This document shows, piece by piece, positions 57,352 to 64,000 of a DNA stretch of 64,000 nucleotides (position 1 is the stretch's first letter; each line of letters starts with the position of its first letter). The notes under the pieces were generated by a model. The model was not told the origin of the DNA and did no database searches. It was given only the letters and a program-made list of their open reading frames with translations. The stretch lies in the NCBI RefSeq assembly GCF_039880525.1, contig NZ_CP156989.1:124001-188000 (forward strand), in the 5' to 3' direction. Made by a program: the position numbers and the translations under genes. The DNA comes from Agrococcus sp. ProA11. GTDB taxonomy: Bacteria > Actinomycetota > Actinomycetes > Actinomycetales > Microbacteriaceae.

Positions 57352-58311
57352 ATGGCGAGCAATGACTGGTTCGACAAGGACTTCTATGCAGTGCTGGGCG
57401 TCGCGAAGGATGTCTCGGCAGCCGATCTGAAGAAGCAGTACCGCAAGCTCGCGCGGCAGTTCCACCCGGACTCCAATCCGGGCGACGCGGCAGCCGAAGC
57501 GCGCTTCAAGGAGATCTCCGAGGCCCATGCGGTGCTCGCGGATCCCAAGCAGCGTCAGGAGTACGACGCGGTGCGCGCGATGGCTGGCGGCCGTCCGCGC
57601 TTCGCGCCCGGCGGCTCCGGCGGGTTCGAGGACGTCTTCGGCGGCTTCGGCGGCGGCCCGCGCGTGCAGTACTCGCAGGGCGACTTCGACGATCTGCTGG
57701 GCGGCATGTTCGGCGGCGGGGGCGCGGGCTTCGGTGGTGGCTTCGGCCAGCGCCGGCCGCCCAGGGGCCGCGACATCAGCGCGCGTGCGGCACTCGACTT
57801 CACCTCGGCGGTGCAGGGTGACACGCTCAAGCTCACGGTCGGCGGCAAGACGATGACCGTCAAGATCCCCGCGGGGGTGCACGACGGGCAGAAGATCAAG
57901 CTGGCCGGCAAGGGCGACGCGTCGCCCGCCGGCGGTGAGCCCGGCGACCTGATCCTCACGGTGCAGGTGCGGCCGCATCCGGTCTTCACGATGGATGGGC
58001 TCAACCTGCGCGTCGACGTGCCGGTCACGTTCGCGGAGGCCACGCTCGGCGCGACGATCGAGGTGCCGACGCTCGGCGGCAGCCCGGTGCGGCTCAAGGT
58101 CGCGCCCGGCACCCCGTCCGGCCGCGTGCTGCGCGTCAAGGGTCGCGGCGTCGCCGGCAAGAAGGGCACGGGCGATCTGCTCGCCACCATCCAGGTGGCG
58201 GTGCCGGGTCACCTCACCAAGGAGCAGGTCTCCCACCTCGAGGCGTTCGTGCAGGCCGGCCCTGCCGAGTCGCCGCGTGAGGATCTGCTCACCAAGGCGA
58301 AGGCCTCCTGA
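57352..58311 (+). CDS. dnaJ: DnaJ-family co-chaperone without zinc finger (CbpA-like)
   Basis: A 319-aa J-protein. The J domain (residues 10-75) has KKQYRKLARQFHPDSNPGDA with the HPD tripeptide, followed by a Gly/Phe-rich segment of about 75 residues (GGFEDVFGGFGGGP). The two C-terminal beta domains follow (LTVGGKTMTVKIPAGVHDGQ, VRLKVAPGTPSGRVLRVKG). The four CxxCxGxG zinc-finger repeats of classical DnaJ are absent, so this is a type II (CbpA-like) protein occupying the dnaJ position. Its stop overlaps hspR by one base (TGATG). Confidence 0.92.
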   Translation: MASNDWFDKDFYAVLGVAKDVSAADLKKQYRKLARQFHPDSNPGDAAAEARFKEISEAHAVLADPKQRQEYDAVRAMAGGRPRFAPGGSGGFEDVFGGFGGGPRVQYSQGDFDDLLGGMFGGGGAGFGGGFGQRRPPRGRDISARAALDFTSAVQGDTLKLTVGGKTMTVKIPAGVHDGQKIKLAGKGDASPAGGEPGDLILTVQVRPHPVFTMDGLNLRVDVPVTFAEATLGATIEVPTLGGSPVRLKVAPGTPSGRVLRVKGRGVAGKKGTGDLLATIQVAVPGHLTKEQVSHLEAFVQAGPAESPREDLLTKAKAS

Positions 58312-58742
58312 TGCTGGGCGTGCCCGAGGGCCTCGACGAGTCGTCGCCGATCTTCTCGATCGCGGCGGCCGCCGAGCTCGCGGGCCTGCACGCCCAGACC
58401 CTCCGCCAGTACGACCGGCTCGGCCTCGTCGAGCCAGCCCGCACCGCGGGCAACACGCGCCGCTACTCGATGCGCGACGTCGGGCGGCTCAAGCAGGTGC
58501 AGCTGCTCTCGGGCGAGGGAGTCTCGCTCGAGGGCATCCGCCGCATCCTCGAGATGAGCGATGAGAATCGCGACCTGCGTGCGCGCGTGCGCGAGCTCGA
58601 GGCGGCGCTCGCGGATGCGGTGATGCAGCAGTCGGGCCGGCGCGTGTTCGCGGTCGGCCACACGGGCATCACCGCGCTGCGCGCCGGTGTGCGGCCGGCG
58701 AAGCCCGGGCAGATGGTGCTCTGGCGGCCGCACCGCCACTGA
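58311..58742 (+). CDS. hspR: MerR-family heat-shock repressor HspR
   Basis: A 143-aa repressor with an N-terminal MerR helix-turn-helix: PIFSIAAAAELAGLHAQTLR, then QYDRLGLVEPARTAGNTRRY. A coiled-coil helix (NRDLRARVRELEAALADA) follows. It should bind the HAIR sites at 54512-54561 (its own operon) and 10855-10875 (clp). Its place at the end of the dnaK operon is the standard actinobacterial autoregulatory loop. Confidence 0.94.
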   Translation: MLGVPEGLDESSPIFSIAAAAELAGLHAQTLRQYDRLGLVEPARTAGNTRRYSMRDVGRLKQVQLLSGEGVSLEGIRRILEMSDENRDLRARVRELEAALADAVMQQSGRRVFAVGHTGITALRAGVRPAKPGQMVLWRPHRH

Positions 58743-58745
58743 CTG

Positions 58746-58767
58746 CCGCTGCGGACTGCCGCAGCGG
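58746..58767 (+). terminator. Hairpin after hspR
   Basis: CCGCTGCGG and CCGCAGCGG form a perfect 9-bp stem with a 4-base loop (ACTG), starting 4 bases past the hspR stop. There is no T tract. It probably marks the end of the dnaK operon. Confidence 0.65.
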
Positions 58768-58860
58768 GCTGCCAGACCGCGATGAGTGTTCGTCGCGCGT
58801 GGGCCACAGCGCTGCCGGCTTCCGCCGCGCGACGTCGCGGCGCAGTGCCACAATGTGGCC

Positions 58861-60114
58861 GTGGAAGAGACTGCCGGGGTGCCGGGCGCGCCACCGCCGC
58901 CGGGTGCTGACAGCCCCGTGCCGGCGGATGCGGGTGCGCGGGCGGCGGCCGCCGGCCGAGCGAAGCGGCGCGCGGCGCAGGCCGCACCCGGTCGAGACGA
59001 GCTCGTGCCATCGACCGCGATCGAGAACCGCGCGCGCGATCGCGAGCAGGCTCGCCGGGCACGGCTCGGGGTCGCCTCGGTAGCCGGTGCCTCGGTGCCG
59101 CAGGTCGCGAACCCCGGTGTGGGCATGCCGGGCCGGCTGCTGCCGCCTGGCTTCGCACCTGCCGTCGCCGAGTCGATGCCGACGCGCTTCGTACCTGCCG
59201 AGTGGCAGGTGCAGAAACCCACCGCGGGCATGCCCTTCGGCGGTGCGCCGGTCGTGCGGCAGGTTCCGCCGCCGAGCCCCGCCTACGCGCAGCAGCTGCC
59301 GTACGCCGCGGCACCGTACGCCGCGATGCCGCACGCCGCGATGCAGTACGCCGCGATGCCGCACGCCGCGATGCAGCACCGAGCACCGCAGTACGCCCCC
59401 ATGGCGCCGCCACCACCCCCGCGTGTGCCCTGGACCCGCGCGCAGCGCCGCACGGCGCTGCTGAGCGCTTGGCTCGGGCAGACGGTGATGGCGCTCGCCA
59501 CCCACCTGCTCGCCGCCTTCTTCCTCATCGTCGCCCTTGCGCTCCTGCTGCACGGCTCGGGCGACTCGAGCGACGTCGAAGCCGACTCGTTCACCGCGAT
59601 CATCGCGCGCTGGACCATGGTCGATCGAGTCTGGGCGACGGCGCTCATCGGGCTGCTGGTCGGTGGGGGCATCCTGGCGGCCGGCTGGCTGCTGCAGGCG
59701 ATGTGGGGCAGGGCCGCGGGTCTTGCCAAGCCACATCGGTCGACCTGGCTCGCCTGGCTCTGCACCACCGCCTCGACCGGCCTGATCGGGCTGCTGGTCT
59801 GGCCGGCGGCACTCATCGGCGGGTTCGTGCTCGTGCTCGCGAACGACCAGGCATCGCTCACCACCGGCACGATGTGGGAGGTGCTGTTCGTTGAGCTGGC
59901 CGTCGCGGTCGTGCTGACCGGCGGCGTCGGCCTGCTGTACGGCTGGCTCTTCTGGTCGCAGGCGCGTCTACGCGTCGACTACCGGGCGATCGCGGAGGCT
60001 GCGGAAGCAGCCGCGCGGGCCGCAGACGAGGCCGAGCTCACCGGGGTGCGGCTGCGCGGCGAGCCGTCGAGGCGCGGGGGCGGCGCCGCCGAGCCGGGCC
60101 GGGCGCCGCGATGA
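58861..60114 (+). CDS. Hypothetical membrane protein with Tyr-Ala-Ala-Met/Pro repeats
   Basis: A 417-aa protein, function not recognised. Residues 1-190 are cytoplasmic, Ala/Pro-rich and contain a 10-residue tandem repeat (YAAMPHAAMQ), encoded by a 30-base DNA repeat near 59335-59390. From about residue 195 there are four hydrophobic helices (LSAWLGQTVMALATHLLAAF, WATALIGLLVGGGILAAGWL and two more). The last 50 residues are charged. GTG 58861 is the likely start; GTG 58855 is two codons upstream. It overlaps the next gene by ATGA. Confidence 0.7.
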   Translation: MEETAGVPGAPPPPGADSPVPADAGARAAAAGRAKRRAAQAAPGRDELVPSTAIENRARDREQARRARLGVASVAGASVPQVANPGVGMPGRLLPPGFAPAVAESMPTRFVPAEWQVQKPTAGMPFGGAPVVRQVPPPSPAYAQQLPYAAAPYAAMPHAAMQYAAMPHAAMQHRAPQYAPMAPPPPPRVPWTRAQRRTALLSAWLGQTVMALATHLLAAFFLIVALALLLHGSGDSSDVEADSFTAIIARWTMVDRVWATALIGLLVGGGILAAGWLLQAMWGRAAGLAKPHRSTWLAWLCTTASTGLIGLLVWPAALIGGFVLVLANDQASLTTGTMWEVLFVELAVAVVLTGGVGLLYGWLFWSQARLRVDYRAIAEAAEAAARAADEAELTGVRLRGEPSRRGGGAAEPGRAPR

Positions 60115-60707
60115 GTCGCAAGCGCACCCGCCGACCCGAGCGGCCAGATCCGCTGCGTCCGGAGCAGAGGGCAGCGGTGCAGTCCGCGGGCGCCGTCGGC
60201 CTCGCGTTCGTCGCGGCCGGCGCCAGCCTGCTCTGGGGTCTGCTGGTGGCGGCGCTCGTGCTCGTGATCCTGCGGGCCGCCATCATCGACCTGTTCGACG
60301 ACGTCGAGTGGGGGCTGGGCGTCGTCGATTGGATCGAGCAGCTGCAGCCCGGCTGGCTGACGCCGCTCGTGCTCGGCCTGGTCGTGCTCGCCGTCGGGGC
60401 GATCGCGCTCGGCAGCTGGCTGAGCACGCGGCGGATGCTCGCGGCAGGCGTGGTCGGTGCGACGGCCGTCACCTTCCAAGGTGCGGCGATCGGCACCGGC
60501 CTGCAGGCGGTGCTGTCGACGCTGTCGAGCTGGCTGCTCGGGCTGCTGGTGCTGCTCACCGGCGTCGTCGGCTTCTGGATCATCGCGTCGATCTGGGTGG
60601 TGCTGTCGATCATCATCTCGACGCTCATCGGCTGGCTCGCGGGCCCTCGCACCTGGCTCGCGATCGCCCGCCGCGAGGCACGGCGGGCGGGCTCCGAGCC
60701 GGTGTAG
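60111..60707 (+). CDS. Hypothetical membrane protein, coupled to the preceding gene
   Basis: A 198-aa protein with four to five predicted membrane helices (GLAFVAAGASLLWGLLVAAL, WLTPLVLGLVVLAVGAIALG, SSWLLGLLVLLTGVVGFWII and others) between basic ends (MSRKRTRRPERPDPLRPEQR; RREARRAGSEPV). I do not recognise the family. The ATGA overlap with the gene before it suggests that the two proteins work as a pair. Confidence 0.68.
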   Translation: MSRKRTRRPERPDPLRPEQRAAVQSAGAVGLAFVAAGASLLWGLLVAALVLVILRAAIIDLFDDVEWGLGVVDWIEQLQPGWLTPLVLGLVVLAVGAIALGSWLSTRRMLAAGVVGATAVTFQGAAIGTGLQAVLSTLSSWLLGLLVLLTGVVGFWIIASIWVVLSIIISTLIGWLAGPRTWLAIARREARRAGSEPV

Positions 60708-60762
60708 CGCACCGCACCGCACCGCAACACACCGAGACCTGCGACCCGGCGGCACGCGCAGT

Positions 60763-60792
60763 GCGACCGGGCGGCAGCTGCCGCCCGGTCGC
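60763..60792. terminator. Perfect 30-bp palindrome between convergent genes (bidirectional terminator)
   Basis: GCGACCGGGCGGCAG followed at once by its exact reverse complement. It lies between the stop of the gene at 60111-60707 and the stop of hsp20 (60813, minus strand), so it would serve both transcripts. Confidence 0.75.
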
Positions 60793-60812
60793 GAATGCTG
60801 CTCGGCGAAGCG

Positions 60813-61298
60813 CTAGGCCGATGAGCTGCTCTCGGCCTTCGCCGAGCTGAACTCGCCCTCCTGGCCTCCGGCGTCGATCGCCGTCTGCCCACCGCTGTGC
60901 TCGATCGTGATCTTGCGCGGCTTCGCGCGCTCGGCGATCGGGATCGTGAGCATCAGCACGCCGTGCTCGTAGTTGGCCTGGATCTTCTCCAGGTCGACGT
61001 CGTTCCCCAGCCCGAGCTGGCGGATGTAGCGGCCGGCCGGCCGCTCCTGCGCGAGCCACTGCGCGCCCTCGGCGGCGCCGATCGTGCGCTCTGCCTGGAT
61101 GGTGAGCGTGTTCGCATCGACGTCGAGATCGATCGAGCCGGGGTCGACGCCTGGCAGGTCGACGTTCACCACGTAGTGATCGTCGGCGCGGTACAGGTCC
61201 ATCGGCATCCAGCTCGCCGAGCGCTGCGTGCCGCCGCTCGTCAGCAGGCGGGCGGCCATGCGGTCCATCTCGCGGAAGGGATCAAAGGTCAGCGCCAT
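60813..61298 (-). CDS. Small heat-shock protein, Hsp20/alpha-crystallin family
   Basis: A 161-aa chaperone that holds unfolding proteins. The N-terminus is MALTFDPFREMDRMAARLL. The alpha-crystallin domain runs over residues about 36-135 (MPMDLYRADDHYVVNVDLPG, VDANTLTIQAERTIG, GVLMLTIPIAERAKPRKITI). It is controlled by the perfect CIRCE element 82 bases upstream, so HrcA (not encoded here) should repress it. Confidence 0.93.
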   Translation of the reverse strand: MALTFDPFREMDRMAARLLTSGGTQRSASWMPMDLYRADDHYVVNVDLPGVDPGSIDLDVDANTLTIQAERTIGAAEGAQWLAQERPAGRYIRQLGLGNDVDLEKIQANYEHGVLMLTIPIAERAKPRKITIEHSGGQTAIDAGGQEGEFSSAKAESSSSA

Positions 61299-61380
61299 GA
61301 CAACCTCCTCCTTGTCTGAGGTCGTCGCCCTGCGCGACGACCCGGTGTCTGTCGCGGCCCTTCTCGGGCCATCTCCATTG

Positions 61381-61407
61381 TTAGCACTCTCTCTATGAGA
61401 GTGCTAA
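61381..61407 (-). promoter_or_regulatory. CIRCE element (HrcA operator) of hsp20
   Basis: TTAGCACTC, nine bases, GAGTGCTAA. This matches the CIRCE consensus at all 18 positions. It is 82 bases before the hsp20 start codon on the minus strand. Confidence 0.96.
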
Positions 61408-61496
61408 AAGTCGTCTGCGGAGATGCTCATGGATGCGCGCCAGATGTGTCACGAACGGCGCGCAACGCGGCGCCGAAGCAGCCGATCATGACAATT

Positions 61497-61587
61497 CTGC
61501 GAACTGCGAGCTGCGAGCTGCGAGCTGCGAGCTGCGAGCTGCGAACTGCGGGCTGCGAACTGCGGGCTGCGAGCTGCGAGCTGCGCG
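61497..61587. repeat. Heptanucleotide tandem repeat (CTGCGAR), 13 units
   Basis: Thirteen consecutive 7-base units of CTGCGAG, with some CTGCGAA, CTGCGGG and a final CTGCGCG. The tract begins about 90 bases upstream of the CIRCE element and ends 18 bases past the stop of the kinase gene. It is a candidate for length change by replication slippage. Confidence 0.92.
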
Positions 61588-61605
61588 CTCGCGCTCGCAG
61601 CAGCG

Positions 61606-62205
61606 TCAGCGCTCGGGGGCGAGCATCCGCGTCGCCGCGCGCACCCGCACGGGCCGACACCCGGCATCCGTGAGCCGCCGCACGATCACCGGCTCGCGCT
61701 GCGCGAGCATGATGCCGCGCTTGACGAGGAACGCGACACTCTTGCGGTGCTCGCGCAGGTCGCGCGCGAACCGCAGGCCCATCGTCGCCCAGCGCGAGCG
61801 GTGCACCACGATGGCGTCGTGCAGGATGCCGAGGCGATCGGCTTCTGCCACGACCTCGCTCACGAAGATGCCCTCGGCGACGAATCGGGTGGCGCCGTCG
61901 AGCGTCACCTCGTGGTCGCCGACGGATGCGCTGCGCGAGATGTCGTAGATCGGCGCGGTCGTGCGGCCGGTGCGCGCGAGCTCGTCGAGCGCGCGGATGG
62001 CGCGGTCGCGGTGCCAGCTGCCGGGATGATCCCAGTCGACCTCCCCCGACTCCAGGCGGGGCAGCGCCGGGTCGTCGCCCTCGCGGTAGAAGTCATCGAG
62101 CCGCAGCACGGGCAGCCCGGAGTGCTTCGCGATGCGCGACTTGCCGGATCCCGATGCGCCTCCGATGAGGACGAGCGTCGCGAGGGGCTCGGAGGGCGCA
62201 GGCAT
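61606..62205 (-). CDS. Uridine kinase-like P-loop protein
   Basis: A 199-aa P-loop kinase. Walker A is LIGGASGSGKSRIAKHSGLP; LRLDDFYREGDDPALPRLES and DWDHPGSW fit the substrate side of uridine kinase/phosphoribulokinase-like enzymes. DGATRFVAEGIFVSEVVAEA is the lid-side segment. It is shorter than E. coli Udk, so the phosphoryl acceptor is uncertain. The end of the gene abuts the heptamer repeat tract. Confidence 0.82.
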   Translation of the reverse strand: MPAPSEPLATLVLIGGASGSGKSRIAKHSGLPVLRLDDFYREGDDPALPRLESGEVDWDHPGSWHRDRAIRALDELARTGRTTAPIYDISRSASVGDHEVTLDGATRFVAEGIFVSEVVAEADRLGILHDAIVVHRSRWATMGLRFARDLREHRKSVAFLVKRGIMLAQREPVIVRRLTDAGCRPVRVRAATRMLAPER

Positions 62206-62259
62206 GGGGACAATTCTGCCGGATGCGCGGCGGCCCCGGGTGCGCCGCCGGCCGCCGCG

Positions 62260-63027
62260 TCAGTCGTCGGTGAGGAAGCGCGAGAGCACCTCGGTGAACA
62301 CCTTCGGCTGCTCGGCGTGCACCCAGTGCCCCGCCTCCTTGATGGTCACGCGTCGCACGCGCGGGAAGCGCGCCTCCATGGCGTCGGCGAACTCGTCGCG
62401 CACGTAGCCGGACTCCGCCCCGCCGATCCACAGCACCGGGCCCTCGTAGACGGCGTCGGTCTCCGGGAAGCCGCGCAGCACGTCGAGATCGCGGCGCAGC
62501 ACCTCGAGGTTCGGCAGCCAGCGCCAGCCGTCCTCGTCGCGGCGCAGGCTCTGCAGCAGGAACCCGCGGATGCCCCGGTCGGGCACGGCTTCGCTGAGCG
62601 CCGCATCGGCGTCGGCGCGCGACTCGACCTGCGCGAGGTCGATGGCGAGCATGCCGTCGATGAAGCCGCGGAACTCGTCGGTCGAGCGATACTGCACCGG
62701 CGAGACGTCGACGACCACGAGCCGCTCGACGAGCTCTGGATGCCGCAGCGCCGTGAGCATCGCCGCCTTGCCGCCCATCGAGTGGCCGATGAGCGCGCCC
62801 GGCTCGTCGAGCAGGCCCGCCACCGCATCCGCCATCTCGACGTAGTCGAGCCGCTCCGTCCAGTCGGACTGGCCGTGGTTTGGCATGTCGACGAGCGTGA
62901 CGCGGTGCCGGGGGCTGAGCGCCTTGCCGATCTGGGTCCAGTTCTTGCCCTGCCCGAAGAGGCCGTGGCAGAAGGTGACCCGGGAGCCGTGCTCACCGAG
63001 CTGCGTGGTGTGGAGCGCGCCGGTCAT
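62260..63027 (-). CDS. Alpha/beta hydrolase, YbfF/ABHD11-like
   Basis: A 255-aa hydrolase of the YbfF/ABHD11-type esterase group. VTFCHGLFGQGKNWTQIGKA is the oxyanion region, ALIGHSMGGKAAMLTALRH holds the nucleophile Ser, and IKEAGHWVHAEQPKVF the catalytic His. The substrate is probably a short acyl ester. It lies 34 bases downstream of the Pr6Pr-like gene on the same strand. Confidence 0.87.
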   Translation of the reverse strand: MTGALHTTQLGEHGSRVTFCHGLFGQGKNWTQIGKALSPRHRVTLVDMPNHGQSDWTERLDYVEMADAVAGLLDEPGALIGHSMGGKAAMLTALRHPELVERLVVVDVSPVQYRSTDEFRGFIDGMLAIDLAQVESRADADAALSEAVPDRGIRGFLLQSLRRDEDGWRWLPNLEVLRRDLDVLRGFPETDAVYEGPVLWIGGAESGYVRDEFADAMEARFPRVRRVTIKEAGHWVHAEQPKVFTEVLSRFLTDD

Positions 63028-63061
63028 GCCCCCACGCTACCGAGGGGGTCGGTGGGGCGTG

Positions 63062-63817
63062 TCAGGCGACGACGGCCTCGGCGCCGGATGTGCGCCGGCG
63101 CCAGCGCGCGTAGGCGATGAGGCCGGCGGCCACGAGCACCACCGTCACGGCGATGATGACGCTCATGATGGCCACGCCGCCGTAGCCGTTCGCGTGCGAG
63201 GCCGGGTCGAGGAACGGGTACGGGTACCACCAGTCGCGACCGGTCGCCTGATCCATCGTGAAGGGTCCGCGCAGCAGCGTGTAGGCGAGCCACACGATCG
63301 GGAAGACGATCACGATGCCGAGATCGCGGAACCGCACATCGCGCTTGCCGGAGCTGAGCAGCCAGTCGGCCAGCATCCACAGCGGCGCGACGAGGTGCAG
63401 GATCTCGTTCGACCATCCCAGCGTCGCGCCCTGCGGCAGCTCGATGCCGCGCAGGAGGATGTTGTAGACGATGCCGGTGATGACCATGTAGGAGGTCACG
63501 CTCAGCAGCAGCACGTCGAAGCGGCGGCCGATCCTCGGGCGCCCGAGCTGCGCCGCCACGAGCACGCCGAGCACCACCATGGCCAGCACGTTCGACTCGA
63601 TAGTGAAGAACGAGAAGAAGTTGAGCACGTTGAGCGGGATCGACTCGTCGCCGCGCGCAGTCCAGAACGTGACGCTCGTGATGAGCTGGCCGATCACCGC
63701 AGCCAGGATCAGCAACGCGATGAGGGCGCGGCCGACGAGCAGTACGCGGCGCACGATCGACGGCTGTGGCGCAGCGGGGGCGTGAGTGGTGGGCGCGGGC
63801 TGCGGGGCGGTCGACAT
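63062..63817 (-). CDS. Pr6Pr family membrane protein
   Basis: A 251-aa membrane protein with six or seven helices and a Pro-rich cytoplasmic N-terminus. NFFSFFTIESNVLAMVVLGV and LHLVAPLWMLADWLLSS are the characteristic segments of the Pr6Pr/FAR-17a/AIG1-like group, whose eukaryotic relatives are lipid (FAHFA) hydrolases. The bacterial role is unknown. ATG 63817 has an AGGAG site. The gene upstream is a partial paralogue. Confidence 0.82.
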   Translation of the reverse strand: MSTAPQPAPTTHAPAAPQPSIVRRVLLVGRALIALLILAAVIGQLITSVTFWTARGDESIPLNVLNFFSFFTIESNVLAMVVLGVLVAAQLGRPRIGRRFDVLLLSVTSYMVITGIVYNILLRGIELPQGATLGWSNEILHLVAPLWMLADWLLSSGKRDVRFRDLGIVIVFPIVWLAYTLLRGPFTMDQATGRDWWYPYPFLDPASHANGYGGVAIMSVIIAVTVVLVAAGLIAYARWRRRTSGAEAVVA

Positions 63818-63873
63818 GGTCGCTCCTGGGGATTCGGCTCGTGCTCGGGGCGAGCGCCCCGTCGCGGCCCAGC

Positions 63874-64000
63874 CTAGTTGCGCGAAAGCTGCCGCCAGCG
63901 CACATATGCGACCTGCGCGGCGGCTGCCAGCACCAGCAGCGCGGTCACCGCGAGGCACGTCGTGGCCACGCCGAAGTAGCCGTCGTCGTAGGTCGACGGG
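63874..64000 (-). CDS. Second Pr6Pr-like membrane protein (3' end only)
   Basis: The minus strand from the window edge reads YDDGYFGVATTCLAVTALLV, then VAYVRWRQLSRN and a stop at 63876-63874. It aligns with the end of the preceding protein (NGYGGVAIMSVIIAVTVVLV, then IAYARWRRR), so the genes are tandem paralogues. The 5' part lies beyond the window. Confidence 0.75.
   Translation of the reverse strand, partial: PSTYDDGYFGVATTCLAVTALLVLAAAAQVAYVRWRQLSRN

Overview
The window is 64 kb of very GC-rich DNA that is almost fully coding, with short intergenic gaps and many 4-base ATGA/GTGA gene overlaps. The gene families point to a high-GC Gram-positive actinobacterium: a mycothiol-dependent-isomerase-like protein, a resuscitation-promoting-factor-like lysozyme with LysM, HspR with HAIR operators, a POL-PE-LIG LigD, DUF559 and DUF1206 proteins, and a TetR-type PaaR. 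The style fits the Microbacteriaceae, perhaps Agrococcus or a relative. That placement is inference from gene content and repeat style only. I saw no rRNA, tRNA, integrase, transposase, phage gene or CRISPR array.

Layout. 1-4644: a branched-chain amino-acid type ABC importer, with the binding protein cut by the window edge, LivH, a fused LivM-LivG and LivF. 5015-10813: housekeeping and accessory genes (PfpI/DJ-1 protein, NagB, an alpha/beta hydrolase, a luciferase-like oxidoreductase, a dicarboxylate/glutamate symporter, a DUF1801 protein). 10855-13433: a ClpC-like AAA+ unfoldase behind an HspR (HAIR) operator. 13625-17905: an amino-acid oxidase, a drug-efflux MFS protein, a DUF805 membrane protein and a mycothiol-type isomerase.

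17941-31898 is a complete phenylacetate (paa) regulon in three transcription units. They are paaA-B-C-D-E-G leftward, paaI-paaK-paaR rightward, and paaJ-F-H-Z leftward, with an rpf-like gene between the last two units. Two matching palindromic sites, one in the paaA/paaI divergent region and one upstream of paaJ, look like the operators of the TetR regulator PaaR. PaaK makes phenylacetyl-CoA, PaaABCDE epoxidises it, PaaG isomerises the epoxide, PaaZ opens the ring and oxidises the aldehyde, and PaaJ/F/H finish beta-oxidation to acetyl-CoA and succinyl-CoA.

32073-36151: a small membrane peptide, a DinB protein, a HAD phosphatase, and a glutaryl-CoA dehydrogenase translationally coupled to a CoA-transferase (probable glutarate use). 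36361-39721: bacterial NHEJ (Ku and LigD). 39831-41609: a YbdK-type ligase and a DLH-like hydrolase. 41724-45714: a phenolic-lipid-like cluster (type III PKS, methyltransferase, FAD monooxygenase, with a convergent UbiA prenyltransferase). 45823-54448: mixed genes including dCTP deaminase, a 2'-5' RNA ligase-like protein, a DUF559 nuclease-like protein, a UMF1-type MFS protein and a KhtT/KhtU-like cation antiporter. 54512-58742: dnaK-grpE-dnaJ-hspR behind two HAIR operators. 58861-60707: two coupled membrane proteins. 60813-61407: hsp20 behind a perfect CIRCE operator. Both HspR and HrcA control are therefore visible in one window. 61606-64000: a kinase, a hydrolase and two tandem Pr6Pr-like membrane proteins, the last cut by the edge.

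The most unusual content is between the genes. A 47-bp palindromic element (16-bp arms starting or ending in GGTACC around a 15-base centre) occurs 11 times, including a four-unit array with an exact 41-bp period. Nine of the copies lie within 2.3 kb around the RNA-ligase-like and DUF559 genes. A second family of 56-bp palindromes occurs as two tandem pairs, both with exactly 72-bp period, inside the two main paa operons. A third family has inserted into the 5' end of paaD as an in-frame 39-bp duplication.
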